DNA of 22,477 nt from Alphaproteobacteria bacterium. Its GTDB lineage: Bacteria; Pseudomonadota; Alphaproteobacteria; UBA828. Below are positions 1-7,209 of the stretch, piece by piece (position 1 is the stretch's first letter; every line of letters begins with the position of its first letter). The stretch covers positions 1 to 22,477 of the forward strand of contig JAPYQV010000002.1 of the NCBI GenBank assembly GCA_029937205.1, read 5' to 3'. The position numbers and the translations under genes are program-made. The notes below the pieces were generated by a model, which worked only from the letters and a program-made list of their open reading frames with translations, was not told the DNA's origin and did not search any database.

Positions 1-1
1 G

Positions 2-100
2 ATCGAGGTCAATCAGAGCTATGCATTGGTTGATGTTGTGCAAGCGCATCGTGATTTGGAAGCACGCAAAACAACGGGTTCCACCATCCTCATTCCATGA
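2..100 (+). CDS. NADPH:quinone oxidoreductase, C-terminal end (partial)
   Basis: Only the last 32 codons are present; the gene begins before the window. The reading frame ends with AHRDLEARKTTGSTILIP and then TGA. This pattern (AH..LE...T.GS..L.P) closes many zinc-independent quinone oxidoreductases of the medium-chain dehydrogenase family, which reduce quinones with NADPH. The stop codon overlaps the next gene's start in an ATGA, so the two genes are probably co-transcribed and translationally coupled. The family call rests on the C-terminal tail alone, and no cofactor or active-site motif is visible. Confidence 0.6.
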   Translation: MEVNQSYALVDVVQAHRDLEARKTTGSTILIP

Positions 101-921
101 CATACGCCGCTCTCGAGGCTGAGTACAATATACGCGCACGCCATCCCGAACATGAGAGCGTGCGCGCCGGCTGGGCCGAAGGAAGCGCGCGAGCCAAGTC
201 CAAATTCGACTGGCAGGAGGATGTGCGCTATGGCCCGGCGGCACGCCAGGTGCTCGATTATTTTCCAGCGCGCGCCGCCTCCGCGCCCCTGCTCGTCTTC
301 ATCCATGGCGGATATTGGCGCTCCAACGACAAGGCGAATTACGGCTTTATCGCCGAGCCCGTCATCGAAGCCGGCGGCGCCCTGGCCAATATCAATTACG
401 GATTGGCGCCGGACACCAGCATGGGCGAGATCATCGAGCAGGTGCGCGCGTCGATCCTTTGGCTGTATGGAAATATTGTCAACGAGCGAATCCATGTGGC
501 CGGCCATTCCGCCGGTGGCCATCTCGCGGCCGAGCTGTTGGCAACCGATTGGCCGGCCTACGGCGCGCCGGTGGATATTGTCCGCACCATCACGGCGATC
601 GGCGGCGTGTTTGATCTGGCGCCGTTGATCGGGACCTCGATCAATGTGGAGCTCGGCCTTGACCAGGCCGCCGCGCGGAAATTCAGCCCATTGTTTGACC
701 TGCCACCAGCCGGCGCGACGCTGACAGTGGCGGTGGGCGACGGGGAAACGGAGGAATTTCTGCGTCAATCCCGCAGCTATGCCGCGGCCTGCCGGGCAGC
801 AGGATGCGCCTGCGAACTAGAGATCGTCGCCGACGCCAATCACTACACTATCCTGAATCAACTGAGCGATGCCGACGCACCGCTCACCCGGGATATCTTG
901 CGGCAGATGGGCTTGCGTTAG
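97..921 (+). CDS. Alpha/beta hydrolase, arylformamidase (kynurenine formamidase)-like
   Basis: The 274-residue protein has the alpha/beta hydrolase layout. An oxyanion-hole motif HGGYW lies at 70-74, the nucleophile elbow GHSAG at 136-140 (Ser138), a likely acid at Asp215 in VAVGDGETEE, and the catalytic His249 in ANHYT. HGGYW followed by GHSAGGHL is characteristic of the serine-hydrolase arylformamidases that cleave N-formylkynurenine, but related carbamate and ester hydrolases share it, so the substrate is not fixed. There is no signal peptide, so it is probably cytoplasmic. The ATG overlaps the upstream reductase stop (ATGA). No other kynurenine-pathway gene is visible. Its stop codon overlaps that of the convergent transporter gene. 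Confidence 0.8.
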   Translation: MTYAALEAEYNIRARHPEHESVRAGWAEGSARAKSKFDWQEDVRYGPAARQVLDYFPARAASAPLLVFIHGGYWRSNDKANYGFIAEPVIEAGGALANINYGLAPDTSMGEIIEQVRASILWLYGNIVNERIHVAGHSAGGHLAAELLATDWPAYGAPVDIVRTITAIGGVFDLAPLIGTSINVELGLDQAAARKFSPLFDLPPAGATLTVAVGDGETEEFLRQSRSYAAACRAAGCACELEIVADANHYTILNQLSDADAPLTRDILRQMGLR

Positions 922-1823
922 GTAGATTCACCGGCGAGGGTTTTCACCCGGCGCTCGCGGCGTGCCACATATATGCCGCTCGAAATTATGATCGCGGCGC
1001 CGATCCAGGTCCAGAGATCGGGGAATTCGGCAAACACCAGATACCCGACAATCGTCACGCCGATCAATTGGCCATAGTCGAACGGGCCGACGACGGAAGC
1101 TTGCGCGTGCTCATAGGCCTTGATGACGAAGAGGTGACCAAGGCCGCCCAAAACACCCAGACCGACAAATACCAGCCAATCGAGCCAGCCAATCGGCGTC
1201 TCCCAGTAAAACGGTACGGCGGCGCTTGATACCACCAGGGCGATGACAATGGTGTAAACGGCAGAGACGCGGAAATCGTCATGATCCGCGGCGCGGCGTG
1301 TGAGGATTTGGTAGAGCGCATAAAATACGGCCGAGGCGAGAATCGACAGCGCCGCCCAGTGCATGCCCTCGAAGCCCGGGCGAATAATCACCAACGCGCC
1401 GAGAAATCCGAACAGCACCGCCACCCAGCGACGAATGCCAACGCGTTCGCCAAGCAGGAAAACAGCCAGCACAACAACGATAAGCGGGCTGGTAAAATAG
1501 ATCGACGTCACGGTCGTCATGGGAATGTGAATTAGTCCAATGACAAAGGCGATCAAAGCAACCAGTTGCAGAGCCGAGCGGGCAAGCTGAAGCCCGAGGC
1601 GACGGGTGGCAAAGAGTTGCCAGCCGAGCCCCGGCATGAAGAGCGCCACCATCCACACGAAATGGACGATCGAGCGCACCCAGATGATCTGCACCAAAGA
1701 ATAATCGGCCGCGAGATATTTGACCGAGGCGTTGAGCAGCGGGAAAACGACAATTGCTGTCGCCAGCATGTAAAAAATACCGCGCACTGGGATTTGGCGG
1801 CGCTGCGCGGAATCTATCGCCAT
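918..1823 (-). CDS. EamA/DMT-family transporter
   Basis: The 301-residue, very hydrophobic protein can be read as about ten transmembrane helices in two EamA halves, the usual size for drug/metabolite superfamily permeases of the inner membrane. A conserved stretch in the first half (TSIYFTSPLIVVVLAVFLLGERV, in part) carries the typical small-residue helix followed by GERV, and the second half repeats a similar pattern. The transported substrate cannot be deduced; members export amino acids, purines or other metabolites. It lies 51 bases downstream of rho on the same strand and ends convergently on the hydrolase with a four-base overlap. No strong ribosome-binding site precedes the ATG. Confidence 0.85.
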   Translation of the reverse strand: MAIDSAQRRQIPVRGIFYMLATAIVVFPLLNASVKYLAADYSLVQIIWVRSIVHFVWMVALFMPGLGWQLFATRRLGLQLARSALQLVALIAFVIGLIHIPMTTVTSIYFTSPLIVVVLAVFLLGERVGIRRWVAVLFGFLGALVIIRPGFEGMHWAALSILASAVFYALYQILTRRAADHDDFRVSAVYTIVIALVVSSAAVPFYWETPIGWLDWLVFVGLGVLGGLGHLFVIKAYEHAQASVVGPFDYGQLIGVTIVGYLVFAEFPDLWTWIGAAIIISSGIYVARRERRVKTLAGEST

Positions 1824-1874
1824 TATGATTTACACCAGGCCGTACAAATCCATGCCGGCTAGCGAGAAATCCCT

Positions 1875-3131
1875 CTAGGCATTCATGGAATCGAAAAAGT
1901 CTTGGTTGTTTTTCGTGCCCTTGGTCTTGTCGATGAGGAATTCCATGGCATCGACCACGCCCATGGGCATCAGGATGCGGCGCAGGATCCACATTTTCGA
2001 GAGCGTGCCCTTGTCAACCAGCAGCTCTTCCTTGCGCGTGCCGGAGCGCGCGATATCCATGCTCGGCCAGGTGCGCTTATCGGCCAGCTTGCGGTCGAGA
2101 ATAATTTCCGAATTGCCGGTGCCCTTGAACTCCTCAAAAATCACTTCGTCCATGCGCGAGCCGGTATCGACCAAGGCGGTGGCAATGATGGTTAGCGAGC
2201 CGCCCTCTTCGATGTTACGCGCCGCGCCAAAGAAGCGTTTCGGGCGCTGCAAAGCGTTGGCATCGACACCGCCGGTCAACACCTTGCCCGACGACGGCAC
2301 CACCGTGTTATAGGCGCGCGCCAAACGGGTAACTGAATCGAGCAGAATCACCACATCGCGTTTATGCTCGACCAAGCGTTTGGCCTTCTCGATGACCATT
2401 TCCGCAACCTGAACATGGCGGGTGGCGGGCTCATCAAAGGTGGAACTGACCACCTCGCCCTTGACCGAGCGATCCATGTCGGTGACTTCCTCCGGCCGTT
2501 CATCGATTAAGAGAACAATCAAAACCGCTTCGGGGTGGTTGGCCTCGATGGAATGGGCGATATTTTGCAGCATCACCGTTTTGCCGGTCCTGGGCGGCGC
2601 TACGATCAGGGCGCGCTGGCCTTTGCCGAGCGGCGCCACCAGATCAAGGATACGACCGGTCGTATCCTTCGCCGTCGGATCATCCAATTCGAGGGTGAAG
2701 CGATCATCCGGGTAGAGCGGCGTCAAATTATCGAAATTGACTTTGTGCCTGATTTTCTCTGGCGCATCGAAATTGATGGTCTCCAATTTCAACAGGGCAA
2801 AATAACGCTCACCATCCTTGGGCGAGCGAATTTGTCCCTCCAGCGTATCGCCGGTGCGCAGCGAAAAACGCCGAATTTGGCTCGGGCTGACATAAATATC
2901 ATCTGGCCCCGGTAGATAATTCGAATCCGGAGAACGCAGAAATCCGAAGCCGTCCTGCAACGCCTCCAAAACACCGTTACCGGTGATGACTTCATCATTC
3001 TCGGCCAATTGCTTGAGAATGGAAAATAGCAGGTCCTGGCGGCGCATGCTGCCGGCGTTCTCGATTTCCAAATTCTCGGCAAATTCGAGGAGTTCCTTGG
3101 GCGATTTGGTTTTAAGGTCTTGGAGATGCAT
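1875..3131 (-). CDS. rho: Transcription termination factor Rho
   Basis: The 418-residue protein is full length for Rho, the hexameric RNA-dependent ATPase helicase that ends transcription of untranslated RNA. The N-terminal helical domain spans about 1-48. The cold-shock-like RNA-binding domain carries GFGFLR at 61-66. The P-loop is APPRTGKT at 178-185, Walker B is VILLD at 261-265, and the Q-loop/secondary RNA-binding segment starts [16 protein letters not shown] near 285. No insertion domain is present. It is the fourth leftward gene after hemE, hemH and hemJ, separated from hemJ by 214 bases that could hold its own promoter or an autoregulatory leader. The start gives [19 protein letters not shown], matching the normal alphaproteobacterial beginning. 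Confidence 0.98.
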   Translation of the reverse strand: MHLQDLKTKSPKELLEFAENLEIENAGSMRRQDLLFSILKQLAENDEVITGNGVLEALQDGFGFLRSPDSNYLPGPDDIYVSPSQIRRFSLRTGDTLEGQIRSPKDGERYFALLKLETINFDAPEKIRHKVNFDNLTPLYPDDRFTLELDDPTAKDTTGRILDLVAPLGKGQRALIVAPPRTGKTVMLQNIAHSIEANHPEAVLIVLLIDERPEEVTDMDRSVKGEVVSSTFDEPATRHVQVAEMVIEKAKRLVEHKRDVVILLDSVTRLARAYNTVVPSSGKVLTGGVDANALQRPKRFFGAARNIEEGGSLTIIATALVDTGSRMDEVIFEEFKGTGNSEIILDRKLADKRTWPSMDIARSGTRKEELLVDKGTLSKMWILRRILMPMGVVDAMEFLIDKTKGTKNNQDFFDSMNA

Positions 3132-3345
3132 AAGGTCGATAACCTAAAAGATGATATAGCGGGGGATTTCGGATGATCACGGAACGGCACACAGTTGCCG
3201 TAAGATGGTGATTTTCTTGGGAAGATTTTCTTGAAGATACTCAGAAAGACCGGCGCACCGGGCGACCCTGTTCGCCCACGATGTGCGTTCGGTAGGCGGA
3301 TTATCGAACACCCAGCGCGAAAGTCAAATGCTGATTAATCTAAAT
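3132..3345 (-). other. hemJ-rho intergenic region (possible rho leader)
   Basis: These 214 bases carry no convincing reading frame. A hairpin with a 6-bp stem (GGGCGA/TCGCCC, loop CCCTGT) lies at 3260-3277, but no T-run follows it on the rho strand, so it does not look like an intrinsic terminator. In enterobacteria rho is autoregulated through its leader; this gap could play the same role, but that is inference. Confidence 0.35.
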
Positions 3346-3789
3346 TCAAAATGGTTTGACCACGACAAAGATCACAATAGCGATCATCGCCACCGTCGGC
3401 ACCTCATTGATCCACCTGAAAAAGCGCGCGTCATGGCGGTTTTCACCCGCTTCAAATGCCTTCCGCCAGCGTGCCAGGAAGCCGTGCAGGATCACCAACA
3501 CAGCAACGAAGGCGAGTTTCAGATAGATCCAAATATCGCCGGCCCAATCGATCATCCCCGGTTCAGATAACAGAATTGCACCCAAAACCAAGCTGACGAT
3601 CATGGCCGGATTGATGATGGCGCGCAGCAATCTGCGTTCCATGACGATGAACGTCTCAGCCTGGGGCGAGCCGGTCTCGGCAGCGCAATGATAGATGAAG
3701 AGGCGCGGCAGATAGAGCGTTCCCGCCATCCACGCCACCACGGCGACGATGTGAAAGGCTTTTATCCAAACAAATATATCATCTGCCAT
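3346..3789 (-). CDS. hemJ: Protoporphyrinogen IX oxidase HemJ
   Basis: A 147-residue membrane protein with four predicted helices, the size of HemJ. It oxidises protoporphyrinogen IX to protoporphyrin IX, the penultimate heme step, in bacteria that lack HemG and HemY. The N-terminus WIKAFHIVAVVAWMAG contains the conserved histidine (His13) of the family, and LYLPRLFIYH follows, as in other HemJ proteins. The location between hemH and rho, in line with hemE, agrees with the function. A ribosome-binding site GGGAG lies nine bases before the ATG. Only 22 bases separate it from the hemH stop, so the hem genes probably form one operon. Confidence 0.93.
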   Translation of the reverse strand: MADDIFVWIKAFHIVAVVAWMAGTLYLPRLFIYHCAAETGSPQAETFIVMERRLLRAIINPAMIVSLVLGAILLSEPGMIDWAGDIWIYLKLAFVAVLVILHGFLARWRKAFEAGENRHDARFFRWINEVPTVAMIAIVIFVVVKPF

Positions 3790-3811
3790 TTAGCGTTACT
3801 CCCGCCCCCGG

Positions 3812-4867
3812 TCAGCCCGCTGCGAGCGGACAGCCCTTATGGTGCGCCGGGCAAACGCGCCCGCCGGTATGCGAGAACATGCTGTCGTCCTCAGCCGGTG
3901 CGCGGTTCAGGCATTGGCGCGTCAAATCCGCCAGGGCGGAAATAAAGGATGGGTGGCAGGCAACGGCGGGGGCGCGGTCATAGGCCGGTACGCCGCTCGC
4001 CCGCGCTAGATCGCGATACTCGATATCAAGCTCCACCAATGTTTCCGAATGCTCGGAAACAAACGCGATGGGCGCCACCACCAACGCCATGCCTTCGCCG
4101 CCGGCGCGTCTGATTTCATCATCTGTGGCCGGGCCGATCCAGCGCATGGGGCCGACCCGGCTTTGATAGCAGAGCGCCCAGTCCAAACCGTTGATGCCAA
4201 GCTTGGCGACAATGCGCGCCGCCGTTTGTTCGACATGCCAGGCGTAGGGATCGCCACTTTTCACGATGCGCTCGGGCAAACCATGGGCCGAGAGCAGCAG
4301 GCGCACCGGCCCTTTCGCCGCGGCTGCGTTCAGAAGCGGCGCGATGAGCTCGGCCTGCGCCTCGATCATGCCCTCTGTCGTGGCGTAGCAGCACAGCGCT
4401 GAGGTCGTTACGGACGATGCAGCCAGTCCGATATTATGTGCCGACCGGTACCAATCGACGAGCGATGATTTGGTCGTCGTGGTGGAGAATTGCGGATAGA
4501 GCGGCAGCAGCATGATTCTGTCCGGCATAAACCCTTTGACCTCTACCGCCGCAACCTCGCTTCTCGGATGCCAATAGCGCATGGCAACGAATACCCGGAC
4601 TTCTCCGAGATCCGAAAGCGCCACCTCAAGCGCCTTCGCCTGGGCCAGGGTCTGTTCGACGATCGGGGATTTACCGCCTATCTGGCGATAAATTTCCTGT
4701 GCGATGGGCGCCCGGCGGCGCGAGATCCGGCCGGCAACGAAATGGCGGAACAATCTCGGCAGGCGGATAATCGCCGGGTCGCTGAAGAGGTTGAACAGGA
4801 AGGGCTCGACCGCATCAAGCGAATCAGGGCCGCCCATATTAAATAAAACAACCGCGGTCCTGGCCAC
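3812..4867 (-). CDS. hemH: Ferrochelatase
   Basis: 351 residues, full length. It inserts ferrous iron into protoporphyrin IX to make protoheme. Key residues include His195 in SAHGLP and Glu275 in SEHSETL, both part of the metal-insertion site in characterised ferrochelatases. The start is GTG at 4867, the only in-frame start before the hemE stop, which lies in the same frame two codons upstream; GGAAGG within the end of hemE serves as ribosome-binding site. Cysteines at 159/160, 319, 339 and 346 (Cys-x6-Cys at the C-terminus) resemble the ligands of [2Fe-2S] ferrochelatases such as those of Caulobacter and Mycobacterium, though the exact four-ligand pattern is not reproduced. Confidence 0.96.
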   Translation of the reverse strand: MARTAVVLFNMGGPDSLDAVEPFLFNLFSDPAIIRLPRLFRHFVAGRISRRRAPIAQEIYRQIGGKSPIVEQTLAQAKALEVALSDLGEVRVFVAMRYWHPRSEVAAVEVKGFMPDRIMLLPLYPQFSTTTTKSSLVDWYRSAHNIGLAASSVTTSALCCYATTEGMIEAQAELIAPLLNAAAAKGPVRLLLSAHGLPERIVKSGDPYAWHVEQTAARIVAKLGINGLDWALCYQSRVGPMRWIGPATDDEIRRAGGEGMALVVAPIAFVSEHSETLVELDIEYRDLARASGVPAYDRAPAVACHPSFISALADLTRQCLNRAPAEDDSMFSHTGGRVCPAHHKGCPLAAG

Positions 4868-4870
4868 GGC

Positions 4871-5905
4871 TCATGCCTTCCAGGAATGAATAAATTCGGA
4901 GAGCGCGGCAACATGCTCTGGCGGCGTATAAGGCACGATGCCGTGGCCGAGATTGAATACGAAGGGGCCGCCGGACAGCGCCGCTAAAATCCGTTCCGCT
5001 TCTTCGAGCATCTTGGCACCACCGCATACAAGATATTGTGGATCGAGGTTTCCCTGTAACGCGCTGTCAGGTTGCAGGGTATCGGCGGCCCAATCCAAGG
5101 GCACCGATGAATCCAACGAAAGAGCTGAAATGTCCGCTTCTGGCGCAAACTGTGAATAAGCAATGCCGGCGCCGCGTGGAAAACCGATAATCGGCACATC
5201 GGGATATTTCCGCCGGACACGGCGGGCAATTTCTGAGATCGGCGCGAGGCTCCAGCATCGCAGGGCCGTTTCCGGTAGGACACCCGCCCAGCTATCGAAG
5301 ATCTGCACCGTATCCGCTCCTGCGGCGATCTGCGCCATTAAATAATCCGATGTCGTATCGACCAGTAGATCGATCAATTGCTGAAACGATTCGGGGTCCT
5401 GAAACGCCCACAATTTGGTTTTGGCAAAATCACGGCTGCTTCCGCCTTCAACCATGTAGGTCGCAACCGTCCAAGGCGCTCCGGCAAAGCCGATGACCGT
5501 TGCCTCGGCTGGCGCATCGGTAACGATGCCTTTCAAAGTTTCAAATATGGGCGACAGTTTGCTAAGAAATTTATCAGGCTCATATTGCGGCAGGGAATCG
5601 CCTCTATCGAGCGCTTCCAACAGAGGTCCCTCGCCCTCGGCATAGCGCAATCCGATACCGAGCGCATGGGGCACCACAAGAATATCCGAAAATAGAATAA
5701 CGCCGTCCATGTCATAGCGCCGAAGTGGCTGCAGGCTGACTTCAACAGCCAGCTTCGGCGAATAACACAGATCGAGAAAATCTCCCGCCTGTTTCCGTAA
5801 TTCACGATATTCAGGCAAATACCTGCCCGCCTGGCGCATATACCAGAATGGCACGCGATTTTGGCGCACCCCATTTAGCGCAGATAATAACGGTTTGGCC
5901 ATCAC
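4871..5905 (-). CDS. hemE: Uroporphyrinogen decarboxylase
   Basis: 344 residues, full length. It removes four carboxyl groups from uroporphyrinogen III to give coproporphyrinogen III in the cytoplasm. The signature WYMRQAGRYLPEYR is at 21-34 and the catalytic aspartate sits in FSDI (Asp74). Two ATG codons are adjacent (5905 and 5902); AGGA in the upstream AGGATCCG is better spaced for the second. It is the first gene of the leftward hemE-hemH-hemJ-rho block, with its stop three bases before the hemH start. Its promoter must lie in the gap to ppsR, which in Caulobacter and Rickettsia is the replication origin. Confidence 0.97.
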   Translation of the reverse strand: MMAKPLLSALNGVRQNRVPFWYMRQAGRYLPEYRELRKQAGDFLDLCYSPKLAVEVSLQPLRRYDMDGVILFSDILVVPHALGIGLRYAEGEGPLLEALDRGDSLPQYEPDKFLSKLSPIFETLKGIVTDAPAEATVIGFAGAPWTVATYMVEGGSSRDFAKTKLWAFQDPESFQQLIDLLVDTTSDYLMAQIAAGADTVQIFDSWAGVLPETALRCWSLAPISEIARRVRRKYPDVPIIGFPRGAGIAYSQFAPEADISALSLDSSVPLDWAADTLQPDSALQGNLDPQYLVCGGAKMLEEAERILAALSGGPFVFNLGHGIVPYTPPEHVAALSEFIHSWKA

Positions 5906-5985
5906 ATCGGATCCTATGGAAATCTCATCTTGAAGGGCGGTATCGCCGGGTTATGAACGTTTCTTCGAATGCCTACTTCTCTTAC

Positions 5986-5999
5986 ATTCTTATAAGAAT
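5986..5999. promoter_or_regulatory. Perfect 14-bp palindrome upstream of hemE
   Basis: ATTCTTATAAGAAT is its own reverse complement and sits in an AT-rich patch about 80 bases upstream of the hemE start, inside the candidate origin. It could be an operator for hemE or an origin-protein site. It matches no regulator consensus I can name with confidence. Confidence 0.4.
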
Positions 6000-6235
6000 T
6001 AAAGGTAGTAGTAGTTGTAGTAGGGCGCTGAGTCCTGGGGATTTCGTGTCTATCCCCAATTCCGTGCACGCATCGTAAAGAGGATGGCTGATCGTTCGTA
6101 TGGGCGGACTGAATCGGGATACCATGCGTGGACGCCATGATACAGCCTGATGTCCGCCACCAGACAAAGCGGGGAACAGTGGGATAAGATTAAGCGCGTT
6201 ACAAATATCCACGCAAATTCCGGGACCAGGGATAT

Positions 6236-6244
6236 TGGGCATAA
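6236..6244 (-). promoter_or_regulatory. Probable DnaA box (one mismatch)
   Basis: The minus strand reads TTATGCCCA, one base from TTATGCACA. It lies 90 bases from the perfect box, in an AT-rich part of the hemE-ppsR gap. Confidence 0.5.
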
Positions 6245-6326
6245 GACAAAAATAAAGCGCAGAACGGAATGTTGGTAAAATGGTCGCACAGCGTTTCCCC
6301 GCGTTCGCGCACATGTTATGCCGGCC

Positions 6327-6335
6327 TTATGCACA
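6327..6335 (+). promoter_or_regulatory. DnaA box (perfect consensus)
   Basis: TTATGCACA matches the bacterial DnaA box TTATNCACA at every position. It is followed by an AT-rich stretch (GATTATTTA) and lies 36 bases before the ppsR start. Confidence 0.65.
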
Positions 6336-6371
6336 GATTATTTAGCGTCCAAAACACTTGATGGATCAACA

Positions 6372-7196
6372 ATGAGCAGCCGCAGTTTTCATCTTCATCT
6401 GGTTTCCGATGCCACGGGTGAAACGGTGATCACGGTGGCGCGCGGCGCTGTGGCGCAGTTTGGCGACGTCGAGGCGATTGAACATTTGTGGTCTCTGGTG
6501 CGCTCTGAGAATCAGCTGAAGCGCGTGCTCGCCAGTGTCGCCGCCAATCCCGGCGTCGTCATGTTCACCCTAGTCGATGCCGAGTTGCGCCAAAAGCTGC
6601 AGGAGGGATGCCGCGAACTCGATGTCCCGTGCGTGCCTTTGCTTGATACGGTCATAGCCACACTGAGCCGGTATCTCGGCATTGAAAGCCAAAACCTGCC
6701 GGGCAGTCAGCATGTTATGGATGGCCATTATATCGATCGCATCGAAGCGGTGAATTTCGCTGTTCTGCACGATGATGGACAGGCGGCGCGGTCGCTGGAA
6801 GAGGCGGATATCGTCCTGGTTGGCGTGTCGCGTTCTTCCAAAACACCAACCTGTTTTTATCTTGCCAATCGCGGCTTCAAAACCGCCAACGTGCCGGTGG
6901 TGCCGGGCTGTGCGTTGCCGCCGGAGCTGGAAAGTTTAAAAAAACCGCTGGTGGTTGGCCTCACTTGCGGCGCCAATCAGCTTATCGACATCCGCCGCAA
7001 TCGGTTGCGCATGATCGGACAGGACGAGGAAACGGAATATGTCGACCCTGCCGCGGTGAGCGAAGAGGTCAAGCATGCGCGCCGCGTGTTCTCCAAAACA
7101 AGCTGGCCGGTGATCGATGTCACGCGCCGCTCAATTGAGGAAACTGCCGCCGCCATAATCCAGCTCCATGCCAAGCATATTGACGGCGATCTATAG
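6372..7196 (+). CDS. ppsR: PEP synthase regulatory protein / pyruvate phosphate dikinase regulator (kinase-pyrophosphorylase)
   Basis: 274 residues of the DUF299 family. Members act both as ADP-dependent kinase and as phosphate-dependent pyrophosphorylase on a threonine of PEP synthase or pyruvate phosphate dikinase, switching the target off and on. Visible marks are the N-terminal HLHLVSDATGETVITVARG and the nucleotide-binding loop GVSRSSKTPT at 151-160. I start it at ATG 6372 (MSSRSFHLHL) because the upstream extension to 6318 matches nothing in the family and runs over the DnaA box; the ribosome-binding site is weak. It is the first rightward gene at the presumed origin, as in Caulobacter. 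It ends 13 bases before a convergent gene. Confidence 0.95.
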   Translation: MSSRSFHLHLVSDATGETVITVARGAVAQFGDVEAIEHLWSLVRSENQLKRVLASVAANPGVVMFTLVDAELRQKLQEGCRELDVPCVPLLDTVIATLSRYLGIESQNLPGSQHVMDGHYIDRIEAVNFAVLHDDGQAARSLEEADIVLVGVSRSSKTPTCFYLANRGFKTANVPVVPGCALPPELESLKKPLVVGLTCGANQLIDIRRNRLRMIGQDEETEYVDPAAVSEEVKHARRVFSKTSWPVIDVTRRSIEETAAAIIQLHAKHIDGDL

Positions 7197-7209
7197 CCTA
7201 GGACGTGCC

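Larger units (their letters stand above)
5906..6371. other. oriC: Candidate chromosomal replication origin (oriC) between hemE and ppsR
   Basis: A 466-base non-coding gap between divergent hemE and ppsR. In Caulobacter crescentus and Rickettsia prowazekii the origin lies beside hemE and the ppsR homologue (CC0001/RP001), and the flanking genes here match that cluster. Within it I see TTATGCACA at 6327-6335 (perfect to TTATNCACA), TTATGCCCA on the minus strand at 6236-6244 (one mismatch), and two-mismatch sites at 6050, 6205 and 6270. An AT-rich stretch lies at about 5975-6010 and another at 6241-6283. A perfect palindrome ATTCTTATAAGAAT lies at 5986-5999. One GANTC methylation site occurs near 6111. 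No clear CtrA site (TTAA-N7-TTAA) was found. The promoters of both genes must also lie here. The assignment rests on synteny plus boxes. Confidence 0.72.

Noticed and set aside
3260..3277. Hairpin between hemJ and rho as a terminator
   Set aside because: No T-run follows on the transcribed strand and the stem is only six pairs.
6191..6202. Possible CtrA site in the origin region (TTAA...TTAC)
   Set aside because: The half-sites are only five bases apart, whereas CtrA needs seven, and the second half-site is imperfect.
5914..6334. Several short open frames in the hemE-ppsR gap
   Set aside because: They overlap each other, have rare-looking composition with many Cys and Pro, and cross DnaA boxes; the region fits an origin better.
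6318..6371. Longer ppsR start at ATG 6318
   Set aside because: The extra 18 residues match nothing in the family and overlap the perfect DnaA box.
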